A DNA stretch of 64,000 nucleotides. Origin: Fonsecaea monophora (Eukaryota > Ascomycota > Eurotiomycetes > Chaetothyriales > Herpotrichiellaceae). Where the stretch lies: NCBI RefSeq assembly GCF_001642475.1, contig NW_019174055.1:1-64000 (forward strand). The letters run 5' to 3'. Position numbers and translations under genes: made by a program. The notes beneath the pieces were generated by a model. It worked only from the letters and a program-made list of their open reading frames with translations. It was not told the DNA's origin and did no database searches. The stretch's first letter is position 1, and every line of letters begins with the position of its first letter. This document shows positions 20,985-32,645 of this stretch, one piece after another.

Positions 20985-22378
20985 TCAGTACACAGCAGCC
21001 ACCTTCTTGTCCTTATCCTTGTCCATGTCGCCCTGCTGGAACCTCAACTGACACCAGTCGCCACACGAGATGGGTTCGTACTTTGGGGGGTTGTCCTCGT
21101 CGACGCAGCTAGGCAGGACGCCGCACTTTTCGTTGAAATTGAAGCCGAAGAAGAAGGGCATCGAATATCTTATAGAAAGAAAGGGGGTTAGAACAGTGAG
21201 AGAAGACCAAGGTAGGAAGGAAGGAAGAGAGAACATATGCATCCATCCAAGCTAGCAGAACGAAAAAATAGAATGACCAGAAGAAGAAGGAAAGGTGGGA
21301 GGAAGAGAGAGGTACCTGTCGATCGTGGATCGGTTGTAGACTCTGTGCACGGTCGACTTCATGCGATCGTTGGTCAAGCGCATCAGATAGTCGCCGATGT
21401 TGACGACAAAGGTGCCTTTCACGGGTGTCGCCTTGATCCACTGGCCGTCGCGACCGAGCACCTGCAAACCGCCGTTCATGTCCTGCCACAGCAGCGTGAA
21501 GCACTGGAGGTCGGTGTGGGAGCCGAGGCCGACGTCCTGGCTCTCGGCGGCGTCCTTCTTCTCGGCCGACGACATGGTCGGGGGGTAGTAGTTGAAAACG
21601 CCGTCGCTGCCCGGGTACGTCGTCACGGCGTCAAAGTAGTCCTCGGGCAGGTTGAGGCAGAGGGCGAAGATGCGGACCAGCCGCCGCGCCAGCTTCAGGC
21701 ATTCCTGCCAGTAGGCGATGCAGTCCCTCTTGAACCCGGGCAGGTGGTCGGTGCCCTCCCAGACGTAGTTCTCGCCGCGGATGTACGGCTGAACTTCTGG
21801 CGGAACGGCGTCAGGGTCCTTCGGGTCCGGGTCGTATTGCGGCTCATATCTCCACGAGAAGGATTCACGGTAGTCCACTGTGTATTCTCCAGTCAAAACG
21901 AAGATCATGAAATCATTCAACAGGAGCAAAAGCCCCGGCCCCCAATGAAGTGAGAAAAGGGGCACGACAACTCACATCCTTCCGTGGGACTGGCCATGGC
22001 CGTCATCTTCCCTGAATAGCCATTGTACCACTTCCCCAGGGACTTGGACACCAACATCTTCTTGTCCTCGGGTTGTGCGAAGAAGGTCTTCGCTGCGTTT
22101 AGTGCAGCGTCGACCGTGGATTCAGGGATGCCGTGGTTGCGGATGTAGAAGAAGCCCGTGTTCTCGGCCGCGTGCTTGATGGTCTGGGCGAGAGCCTTGC
22201 GTGCTTTGAAGTCGCCGTAGATGGGGCTGAGATCGATCAACGGGATCTCGTCCGGCCGGGCATCTCGCGGCGGGTTCGTCGACACGTTACGATAGACGGG
22301 CCCGTAAGCAGTTCGAAGCTCCAGCTTCACGAAACCTGGCTCCTGCTGCTGCTGCTCGACTAGCGATGTGGTCGACAT
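20985..22378 (-). CDS. 2-oxoglutarate/Fe(II)-dependent dioxygenase (isopenicillin-N-synthase-like)
   Basis: Exons 22378-21976, 21877-21316 and 21168-20985 (introns 98 and 147 nt), 382 aa. An N-terminal DIOX_N domain (IPLIDLSPIYGD, NTGFFYIRNHGI) precedes the 2OG-FeII_Oxy barrel. The iron ligands are His255 and Asp257 (GSHTDLQ) and His312 (STVHRVYN). The 2-oxoglutarate-binding Arg322 and Ser324 are in an RYS motif formed across intron 2. The length fits the family (340-390 aa). Members hydroxylate, desaturate or cyclise small molecules in the cytosol. The substrate cannot be inferred. The neighbouring CMD-like protein and zinc-cluster regulator could be functionally linked, but spacing is not cluster-tight. 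Exon joints are in phase and restore the family motifs SPTEGLDYRESFSW and RYSMPFF. Confidence 0.9.
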
Positions 22379-23263
22379 GATTGCTTTTGCCGTACCAACC
22401 CTTCTTCTGAACCACGGGCCGCTAGCTGGGCGACAGTACCATATTTCTCTCTCTCTCTTTTATATTCCTCGACGGCCTAATAACTGTAATGATGATGCCT
22501 TGCCTTAGGCAGCAGCTTTCACAGGCCTGGGTACACCCTCCTGGCGTTACAATCGACTAAGGGCCTTGTCGGGATATGTCCGTGGGCGGCGACCTCCGAT
22601 ATCTGACATACATCCGTTCGAAGAGCACGCAAGGTGAATCAACAGTTGCCTGCGCTCTCGAGACAAAGACGATGAGGTGGCAGAGACGTGGGATCAGGAT
22701 ACTTTGAAGCGTCGGTTGAGGTCAGCCATTCATCCTTGACAACCTGGTACAGTTTGCTGGGATCGACTCGAATCAGATTTCACTTTGGCATCACTAGCAA
22801 AGAAAACTCACCTTTCTCGGTTGCCTCCCACACACACACCCACGGCTCATCGAAAGGCAGCAGCGCATGAGAGAAGAAGAAAAAACAGAAACACAGAATC
22901 AGCAGGAGGAGAAACCTGGTGGACTGGGAAAAGGGAGTTGAATAATGTCTCAGTCATAGTGTCTCTGTCTTCTTGACACAATTCATTTTTCACTTCATTT
23001 TCTTGTCTTGTAGAAACAGCTCCTGCAAAATGTCTGTTCGACTTGGTGTCTCGATGCCGTGGAGACGTATGGCCCTCACTGTTGGGAAATAATCCAGCTC
23101 ACTATGGTACATGTATGTGCACGTAACGCGTATTCACCATCTGTCCAACATTCCTCCATGTCGAATGTCAGAGGCATCTCTCATTCTTCTGCAAATGAAA
23201 GAAGATCTCGCTTCGTTGGTCGACTAAAGAAGAGTTCGATTCTTCCACTAGGCAAAGAAGAGC
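22379..23263. other. intergenic, dioxygenase promoter and 3' flank of the transcription factor
   Basis: 885 bp with a CT-rich run (22445-22465) about 70 bp upstream of the dioxygenase start, typical of fungal core promoters. No gene is seen. Confidence 0.5.
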
Positions 23264-25711
23264 TCAGTTGTTTGCAAAGAAAAGAAGAGCTCGTAACCAC
23301 CCTCTCTCCATCATCTCTGCGAAGTTCGGGACCAACATCACAGTGCTGCTTCTGTTCTCGTCAGCCGCAGAAGGGCGTACCAGAACGTAGTCGATCATTG
23401 CAATGAGCCCGTCAGTCCAGTGTTTCATCTTTTCGCCATAGAACCACTCAAAGTCATAGTGCTTATGAAGTGCATCCGACTTCTTCTGGAGCTCCGTGCG
23501 CAAATTCTGAAGGTGGTTGCGTGCATAATCGGCCATTTGCCTACTGCTCACATCGGTGACGACCTCGCACAGAGTGATTGCTGCCACAGACCAGGTATGT
23601 AAGTCAAGAGGATTGTACCGGGGGGCATTAGAGGTCGCCTTTGCATCTTCAATGAGGACCTGGGCCAGATTGACGGCACGCTCGAGAACAATGGAAGGGA
23701 ACGGGGGCGTCTGTGGTTGATACGGGCTCAGCATCACCTCCAGGAACCAGTGGAACTCCTTGACAATCGCCGAGTCTCGGAGAGTTTCGTCAAACATGAG
23801 AAGGTGGACCTCGAAGGCATGCTGCAAAAACATCTTCTGATTGAGTCTCGACTCTACACCGGCATTGTTGCGAGGCAGGACCACCTCGGAGAGAAGGTCA
23901 AGCTGGTTTACGCCGGTTTGCATGTACGTTGCTTCGACGGTAAGCCCCAGGTAATTGAGGTGTCGGGTCGAGAGGTTTTGGGGGTTAGTCACTTCGGCTG
24001 GATTAAGAGCGATGCTCAAGAAGTGAAACTTGCTCAGGACAAGGACGCAGTTCATAGCCAGGTTGACTGTATGGATGAAGTCGACCGGGGCGGAGAAAAT
24101 GTTTGGGATCGTACCATGAGCGGAAACATCGTGCAGGTGCGTCAAGATGAGTCGACCGTGGTTAAGCAGGCGTAGCTTGGACTTGTCTTCATCACCTCCC
24201 AGGTGTTTGACATCATTCTCGCAGGTGACCGAGACCAAGGCACAAGCCCACGCCATTGAGAGATTGGTCTCCACCGAATGATCTGCTGGCGAACCATAGG
24301 CTCCACCACAGAGATAGTCCAGCAACTTGTCGTAGTTTGCAAAGTAGGTAGAGGTAAGGGTCGGAGTCGGGCGGCTGATGGCTGGGTCCAGGTCGTGATT
24401 CAAGGAGGAATCGTGGGTACCGTTGACAGTGAGTCCGGCTCTGAGGTCTGGCAACAGGTCGACAGCGACAGCAAGCGCGTGTTGCACCTCATTTTCAGCG
24501 CCGCTGACCACCGCATCAACAACGTTATTTTCGGGAAGCAATGGAAAGAGCGGATGATATTGCTCGTAGTACTTGGCCAGAAACGGATGCTCCATTTTGA
24601 TGGGTGGCAAGTCGTCGTTGGGTCCGAGGATGCGAGGACGTTTGGCGCGATGAGAGTTGTCGATGTCACTCGAAAGTGTTTTGGAGGAATTTTGGAATTC
24701 AGACTTCGGGTTTGACTCTTCGTCAGGAATCGCAGCTGGAAGAGTCTCGTTGGGAGCGATGGCGAGGCTTCCAATAGCACGCGATCGAAGATTAGGAGCA
24801 ATCGAGGTGATACCCCAACCGCCAGTGCTTGGAATGCGATCTCGTTGGAATTCGGCTCTGGAGAAAGGGCTGACGGTTTGGGAAGCTGAGAAAGAAGAAG
24901 CACGATTAAAACCTGGACCACTTGGCTCATCAGGCGAAAAACTCTCGACGAAACCTGCAGGACCGGCATCCAGTGACTGTCTTTGTTTTTGTTCCAGTCC
25001 GTGAACTCGTTCTGCCAGCGCGCTGATATATCTGTGTCACGTGTTAGTCTTCCATCGCTGGCGACGTCGCGAGACAAGCTTAATCAAAGAAACAACTGAC
25101 CCTTTGCTAGGACCTCGCTTCATGGGCTTGCGCTCGAATTCGCAGTTCACACCAGCCTTCTGGCAGTTTGTGCATGTCTTTGGGGTGCCGTCCACCTCAG
25201 TGGGTGCATCACATTTGACCTGAAAGGGAGGTAGGTTAGCACCAAAGAATGATGGTCAGGGTCTTTGCTCTGAGGATTGTGATCGCACTTTCTTTCTACG
25301 ACATTCGTCGCATGCACGGGAAGCCTTTGAACGCTTTCTCTTATCGCCCGTTTGAGGGTCTTGGGGTGTCTCAGAGGATGCATCCATGCTTGACCGTGCG
25401 CCAACTGGAAAGGTTGCCTGGTGTGGTGTCTGCGGAGGGGCCATCGCGGGATCGGTCACAGAGGAGGCTGCAGCGCCATTTGGACCCAGAGGTATGCCAT
25501 TATTTACGCCTTCATGGTTGATCTTGTCGACTGAAGATACTCCCTCTTCCATCGGTCGCGCATAAGGAGGCATGGAGTAGTTCGGCGACATGCTGGTCAG
25601 CTCAGTGTCGATAGGGTAGTAGGATGAACCGAAATGCGAGGAGCCAGACCCGGTGAAATTGCCTGTCGGATCATGGGAAGGTTGGTCGCGACCACCAGTT
25701 GGTCCTGCCAT
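23264..25711 (-). CDS. Zn2Cys6 transcription factor, RGT1-like
   Basis: Exons 25711-25289, 25219-25101 and 25031-23264 (two 69-nt introns), 769 aa. The first intron interrupts the zinc cluster: C-x2-C-x6-C-x12-C-x2-C-x6-C spans about residues 131-165 after a KRKRSKASRA basic stretch. The linker KRGPSKGY followed by a short coiled coil (ISALAERVHGLEQ) is the signature of the yeast Rgt1 / sugar-transport regulator group. A long C-terminal region without a clear fungal_trans motif follows; it is mainly helical. The N-terminal 120 residues are Ser/Pro/Gly-rich and disordered. Rgt1 represses hexose transporter genes; here control of sugar or other carbon uptake is inferred from the DNA-binding domain only. 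The ATG at 25711 is the first in frame; the four codons above begin with TTG. Confidence 0.9.
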
Positions 25712-28700
25712 CGTTTTTTCCAACGCGTTGGAGCAAGAAAGAGATGATGCCGTGCTTCCGAAAGATGGAAGATGGTGAGAGAGACCCGCGACTGAACGGC
25801 AAGTGATGCTTTGGTCAAGCCGAGTTCACGCTTGTGCCGAATTAGGGACTAGCGTTGTTTTTGTGGTGGTGCGAGCCTCGAGCCTCGTGCGGCTTACTTG
25901 CCTTGCCTGCCACTTAGCGTGAGGCTGTTGTCCGATACAGCCCGACAATGGTCGAAATCTGGGGAGAGCTCGAAAGGCTCTGTCCGATGCCGACCCACGC
26001 GTGCATGCCACGCAATAATCTCGCTCCACAGCCTCATGGAACGGGTGCACTTTTGACCGACATACATACATGCTGGCGCGCTTGGTGTTTACAAAGCAAG
26101 TTGTTTGCACTACTCGACATGGCCTGCGCTGCGAGGCGAAATGCACAACAAGAATGCTACCACGACGGATGCAGGTAACCGAAGTATCGTGCTGAGACCC
26201 TCCCGGTTCTTTACAGAGGTGCTAAACAGAGAGAATCATGATGCACGATGTCCAATGCACGAGCCAGCGATTATTCGTCAGAACGCCTGAAAAGAAGCCC
26301 TAGGGTCTGTGACAAAAAAGAGTCGGAATCATATGTCTGATAACTGGGTCGAAGCGGGTCTTCATACTACGCACACTGGTCGAAGAAGGAGGAGACACCG
26401 TCCAGATTGTGAATGTCCCTGAAACGGTTGACACACAGTCAAACACTTTTCCCATGATACCCACAAGCTTGGCTAGTCGGCGAGTACAGCACAACGAACC
26501 AAGGGAGGGACATATCCAGGTCTTTTGAGGCAGAAGGGACAGGGAGATGTTCATGACAACAAAAGAATGAGAGAAAAAGGGACTGCCTCCTTTATTATCG
26601 GACAGACAGTACTGTCTTAGCTATTTCATCCAAGGACTGATAGATCACGCTGGATGGGCTCTCAACAGGCTGGTAGATGCTGCATGCGATACAGTTGAGT
26701 CGACTGCGCCAAAGGACAATGAAAAGCTGGAAATCACAAGCGTGGAAGGTATTCAGTAGATGTTCAGATAGATTGCTATGACACACTGATAAGCTGTTGA
26801 ACATCTTCGACTTGAGTGTCGCTTTTGTGCAGTTGGTGTTTTCAGACGTCTTCCAAGCGTGATTGTGTCCACTCACAGACATCACCATTTTGTGGGCGAA
26901 GGATAGAGGCGATTATCTGGTGTCGCCTATCATGACAAGAACCGCGACCGTTCCTGATTGGAGTTTGGAGTCGCAGCAATGCAGCATTGTACTCGTATCC
27001 GATGCGAAAGGCTGATCGAAAAAAGGAGGCCACCAACACTCTGGCCTGGCACTGCCTGGCTATGAGCAAACAACCCCGTGAACAAATTTCTATGTATGCG
27101 TGCAGATTTCTTATTATTCGAGACCCACACACCAACTTCTTCGTATTTACCTAGGTATCTTGTATCTTCGGATTTGCCCTACTAAGTTTTTTTTAGTGCT
27201 TTTGCTCCCACGCACAACAAACACATGCACGCAGGTATGTACTCGGGTACTCGTACTCGTAACTTGGGTCCAAAATCCTGCTGGGGAAAAAAGCGCAGAG
27301 TCATGTGTGCGCCGTGTATGGGTCGACCACTACTCGTTACTCGCTACTGTCACTCATAATTATGGATTCTCGCATCTTTCCAAGCCCGCTATGAGCGAAT
27401 TATTGCCTCAAGACCCCATGTGTAGGATGGGAGGAGTCTTATGGGCCCCCATATGGGTTCTGACATTTGCTGAAAGGGAGGGTCCAATGGCAAACAATCA
27501 CCGATTGTGGGAGGGGGCGGACATTGCGAACCGGGTGCTGAAAAGAGTCCACATTGGGGGCCCATCGCAACCCACACCCTCGTTTACAAAGGTTGGCTTG
27601 TGCATGTTGGTGGAATGTGATACTCCTGTAGGAAGATGCTCTCTTTCTGCATGGTCTTTCCTTTTGCTGTTTGAGTCTCAGCCTGTTATCTCTGTCAGCT
27701 GCTGAATATACATAACGTAACTAGCCACAAGGGTTGCAGCCAAGGCCCCGACGCCCTGCAAGCCGCCTGCGGGCTCCCTTGCGATTCCCCCTCCCCTCCA
27801 CAAGTTAGTGCTCGCGTTGTTTTTCCTCTTAGACAACTTGTTTTTTTCAGAGTTTGCGCATTCCCACTCGTCGGAGGTATGGATAGGGTCCCGAGGCCAA
27901 AAAACGCTGATCGTCATGAGTCGCACGTTATGAGGTCAGTGAGGGTTATTTTGTGGCGTTGGAGTGGAGGGTCAGTTTCAAGTTTTTCTGGTCCTCAGTG
28001 CGCGCCTAGGCTGCGCCAGTCCCCATTTCCCGCCCTGTGCGGTGCAGTCGCCGAGGGGAGGGTCGCTAGCTGGACTGGGCTTGTTGACCATCTTCCTGTC
28101 CAATCTGAGCCCCTGGATCTCCTCGGCATCCCGCACGTTTTTTGCCATTGCGCAACAAAATGCGTGTGGAAGCGATTGGACACCACCCATGCCCTTCCTG
28201 GACCTCTCTAAACATCCTTGTGGTGCTTGTGCATCCCTGTGCATCTCCTCCCCTCTCAATCTGCGCTATTCCGGGCGGCGACTATCCTTCAACTGGCGGG
28301 GGGAGATTTCGCGTTGCTGGACTAGGAACTCGTCGCTTATTCTTTCTGCCCTTGTTGCCGGTCCTCCTCTTACATACATGCCTGGGAGGGTTCGTCTACG
28401 GTGACTGCTCTTGTTAGAGTCTAATATTGTCCCTCCTCGGCGGCCTGCTCCGCGAGGGAGTAATTTCTCCCTTTTGTCCCTGTCGTGTCCGGTTGGCTCG
28501 GCGCTGAGCGGAGCCTGCGGTAATTTTACGGCTGACAGGATCATTTTATGTCTCAGTCACGCTTCGTCTTGAGGGGTCCTTCCTGGGCGCCTCTTTTTCC
28601 TGGCTTCTTGTTCGGGAGGTGGGCAGGGGGGTGGCCCAGGGGGGAAGTCGAAGCTAGGACGATCCCCTCCCGCCTCTCCCCCCTCTCCTCCCACACAATA

Positions 28701-28750
28701 CGAACGCCCTAGCAGTTCTAGTTTGAGACCTCTTACTGTGAATGTTATCA
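25712..28750. other. 3-kb intergenic region
   Basis: No supported gene. 27230-27270 has an imperfect ACTCG/GTACTCG repeat. 27700-28740 is pyrimidine-rich on the + strand and is the 3' flank of the zinc-binding gene. Short open frames on both strands overlap one another and lack domains or conserved composition. Confidence 0.5.
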
Positions 28751-31095
28751 TCAGCGAATGTCAATGTTGAACCTCTTCCAGCGTCCGCCCATGACTCCGC
28801 AGCGGGGGCATCCGCGGCGCATCGGTGCGAGTCCTGGTTGGACCGTCACTACAGGACTGCTGATGATCTGTCCAACACAATCACTGCAGACGCCACAGAT
28901 ACACTCGGTGCAGGCGAATGCATTTTTCAGTAGCCACGGCCGGCTGCAGGACGCGCAGTAGATCTCCAATACATCCGATTTGCTGCCGAAGGAGGATGAT
29001 TGTGAGTGCTGGTAAGGATGTGAATGGTGCTGTAGGGGGCTAGTGTTATCGTTGGATGATGCCGATGTAGGGAGGCCGGAACCTGAAATGTGGAAATTCT
29101 GACCGGATCCCGCGCTCTCTAAGGACTCGACTGAAGGGAATGGCTCAGGATCATTGGGTCCCAGGACATCTGGTGGCGGTGGAGTCAGGGTGCGCTGCAG
29201 CGGAGAGGCATTGTATCGCCCAGCTTGGGGGTGGTGCAGGTGATGACCAAAAGGACGGAAGCCCGGGGGTAGCGATGAACGCTTGTTGACATCCCCACTG
29301 GTCGATATGCTGTCCGCGGCGGACAATCTACGAGCGGTCGTGGTAGTGGTGGTGGGCGCGATGCCCGTGCCAGCAGCGGTGGCGGCAGCCGTCGTAGAGG
29401 GCGGAAAGTTTGGCGACTGCGGCATCTGTAATTGAATGCCAAGGGCATGTTAGCAAGGTTGATTATCGATAGTCTAACGCGAACAAGACAAGGAAAATGA
29501 GGAGGTTGGTGTACACATTAGAGTAATTAAGTGAGGGTGCATAAACTTTTCGGTGACAGGAACCCCCCCTGGCTCTGGCTCGTCTCAGTCGCCTGGCCCG
29601 ACCGCCACAGAAAAAAAGGATGGTTTCATCACCCGCATGTGGCCTGACCAAGGAAAATAAAAAACCAATGCTGGGTTTTTTATTTCTTCCGCTCACAACC
29701 AGAGTCTCTCTCCCGGGCATTTCGTCATCTCCTTCCCATTGAATCGGTCCGTGATTGAAGTTGTGGTCCTTGAGACATCACTCGTGATCTTTTCGGACCG
29801 CCAACTCTTCATAAACCATTGACAGATACAAGGGACGAGTTTCCTCTTGCCCGGGAGTCGTCTTCGGTTGCTCGCATTGGATCCTTTTTTTTTGGCCTTT
29901 CGTGCGGGTATAGCAAGACATGACAGTCGTTCGTTTCGTTTTGTTGGTTTTGGCAATAGTAGTGACAGTAAAATAGTACAAGACAATATACCCTTTCTTG
30001 GGGGGCCTTCCTCCGGGGGGTTTCTCTACAGAATTTCGATCTCTTGGCAGCAGCAAGTAAACAGAGGACAATCGAAAAATGTCGTCTGACTTACGGGAGT
30101 GAGATCACGATCATCATCAGCCTCAGTAGCACTCGTGGCAGCCTCGATCAGATCTTCCCATCTCTTGCCTTGAACCCACGCCGCTGTGGGTGGTTCGGCA
30201 GACATTGCTTTTCGGCCTTCGACGCTCAGTCGTCGGGAGAAATCCTTGGCCGAAAATTCCCTAGATTTTCCGCGCTCGTGCTTGCCCTTGCGCGCATTTT
30301 GACCCATTGACGGTTTTCGGGGTCGCGGAAGTCTCTCGCCACGTCGTTGGATAGGTGGTAATGATGAATATCGACTACCAGGGGACTGTAGAATGGATGG
30401 TAATAGTTCGCGTGGCCGGGTAGGCTGGAACGGTGGCAGGGTATCTTCATGAAATTGGGCGCGTAACGAGGGCAGTTCGAGACCCGACGTCTCGCGCTTG
30501 TAATCTGAGTCTGGGAAAACATCCTGGTGTGCGAATGAGCAAAGTTCTGCCTATGGCAATGTCTGGTCTTCCAGTGATACTTACAAAATCGGAATCCCAA
30601 TTGTGGAGTTGAGTGAGGGCAACAGCAGCATTGGCAGCCGCAGGGGGTTGCGCAGTCATGGTCCCTGCTCCGGTTTGTTCAAAAAGTCCACTCGTAACCG
30701 CTGCATCTTTCTCAGTATGAGCAAGGGAGGAATTCATAGAACCAACGTACACGAGCCTTTTAGGGCAGGAAGGGTGGCAGTTGGTTGGACATGTGGGCGT
30801 TGTGAGGGAGGAGTGCTGATCATCAACTGGAAACTCTCCTCTGTAGCAGGCAACTTGGGAATATAGTGATCTGGATGGGCGCGTCGAATGTGTTCTTGCA
30901 TCGACCGGTAGCGTTTTTCCTGCAAAAGTCCGGGTCAGCCATTTGGCGACGCGCATAATTGGGCTAGGATGAGCGCACCCCAATGCATCTCTTTCTGCAC
31001 TGTGAGCCATCTTGGTTTGTGAGCGGACACACAACCTCATTTTCTGCATCCGTCGACACGAGAAAAGAGCTGGTGAGGGCAGGTTTGGGCGGCAT
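28751..31095 (-). CDS. conserved fungal zinc-binding protein (C2H2-like N-terminus, RING-like C-terminus)
   Basis: Five exons: 31095-30979, 30919-30751, 30700-30585 (or starting at 30706), 30523-30095 and 29425-28751; about 501 aa. The N-terminus reads MPPKPALTSSFLVST, then VCPL, C-x3-C and the helix EKRYRSMQEHIRRAHPDHY, a C2H2-like finger conserved in filamentous ascomycetes, followed by IPKLPATEESFQLMI. The middle is low-complexity (Pro, Ser, Thr, His). The C-terminus has a Cys cluster (YCASC, ACTECICGVCSDC, GCPRCG) ending in DIR, resembling a RING/treble-clef module. The exon joints preserve phase and rebuild a pattern I recall from orthologues. The function is unknown; RNA, DNA or ubiquitin-related roles are all possible. 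The last intron is unusually long (669 nt). Confidence 0.8.
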
Positions 31096-32645
31096 TGCCT
31101 CTCAGCGCTGACCCTAACCGCAGGAGCGAGTTTTAGGAGAGAAGGACGAAGGTCGGCGGCATTGATCGGACAGTCCACAACAAGCTTGGCTGTTTTTGAG
31201 CTTGGAGGGAACCGACGTAATGATGGGTCCTCCTTCACATGATTTGCTCGTCGGGAAGAATAGGGTCAAAGGAGACGCAACACAACAGAGTCAACTGCTG
31301 GCCGTTTTGACGAGTGTACAAGGAGACGAGGAGGAGAGAAGGAGAGGATGTCGGTTGTGACGAGAAGAGAGGGTTATTTTGGATTGATTGAGAGTTGGTG
31401 GGATGGATCAAAGAAAGAAAAAAGAGCTTTGAGCTCGGATTGAGGGGTGAGCCTCCCTAGTTACCCTAAGCTCTGTCGCTTGGGAGGGAAGAGCTTGCCC
31501 TGGTCGCTTTAGGGGCTTTAATTGGCAGTGGCAGCTTCCCTTGCTCTCCGGAGGTTCCCCTCTCTATAAGCTCAGCAAGTTGCAGCAGTTCCAAGCGCCA
31601 ACGCCCGTTAACTTTTGGGCATCACCAGCTAAACCGCGCGAAATCCAGCAATGTCAGACAGCATCGACCAGGTTCGCTGGGCAGTCCATGAAGCTCGCCA
31701 TGCAGTGTCAGACGTCTCTACCTCTCTGGGTCCCGGGCTTCCGATGCCCTTACAAACCAGGAACGACAACCGCTGCCTCCAATCAACCCCCACCGCCCTC
31801 ACACCACTGTGTTGGCTGCCCAGCATGGCTTCTGATCGATGACATTCCATTCTTTCATTCACGTTTCTTCCTACTGGCTCTCCAGCTGTGTAGCTAGTCA
31901 GGTACTTGGGCCAATTATAACCTTTCAGAGAGCTCTGGGTCCCCTCTCTTCACCTCACTCGAGATAGCTCTTCTCTGGGGGCTGTCGTCACCTATTTGGG
32001 AGCTTGCGATCGATGATCGGTGCTGATGCGACGCAAAAGAGAGCTCCAGCCGCCCGCTAGCATGTGCACTCCGCCAATTGTCACTCGCTGCAAGCTGGCC
32101 TGTGGCTCCAGGACAAGCTTGAGCTTGGGCCAATCCAACGGTCGGTGGGAAGGAGCTGTCTGTGCCGTCAACTCACAAAGCTATCATGCAGCATGCTGTC
32201 ACGGCGGGACCTCTCGTTCGCCTGATGCGGTAGTCCTGCTGATGCAACAATGTGTCGCATCCAAAGACCACCAGCTCGGACCTCGCTTCCGGTGGGGAAG
32301 AAAAGAGATGGGAATGTTGCAAACAACCAGGAACCATGGAAATAGGGTGCACCAACACGGCAGACCTGTCACCACGGAAAAGAAGTGACAACAATTTCCT
32401 TATCGGACCAGCGGGCAAATCGAGGTAAGTGGCTGTCGGGTACCAAGAAATCTCAGGGTAGCACAAAAGTTCGATGACTGAAGACCTTAAAAGTCGTTGA
32501 CCTACAACAGTAGGCTCGTGGTGTGCTATTCGAAATCTGTCTGATCAACATGAACTTCAAAAAAAATCGTGACCAGGACTCAACGAGCCTTCACCATAGC
32601 TCCCTCCAATTTGAATACGGGCATCCATCTTACGGGCTGAACGGA
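31096..32645. other. intergenic, promoter of the zinc-binding gene
   Basis: 1.55 kb without a supported gene. Open frames at 31541-31897 and 32020-32388 have no domain. The minus-strand frame that extends above 31095 is a different reading frame from the real exon 1. Confidence 0.5.

Noticed and set aside
24400..25077. 225-codon minus frame beside the RGT1-like gene
   Set aside because: It overlaps exon 3 in another frame and lacks the coiled-coil and Ser-rich pattern expected after the zinc cluster.
30447..31238. 263-codon minus frame through the zinc-binding gene
   Set aside because: It crosses two introns in the wrong frame for exons 1 and 2; the true exon 1 (ATG 31095) gives the conserved VCPL...C-x3-C sequence. 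Only its exon-3 part is real.
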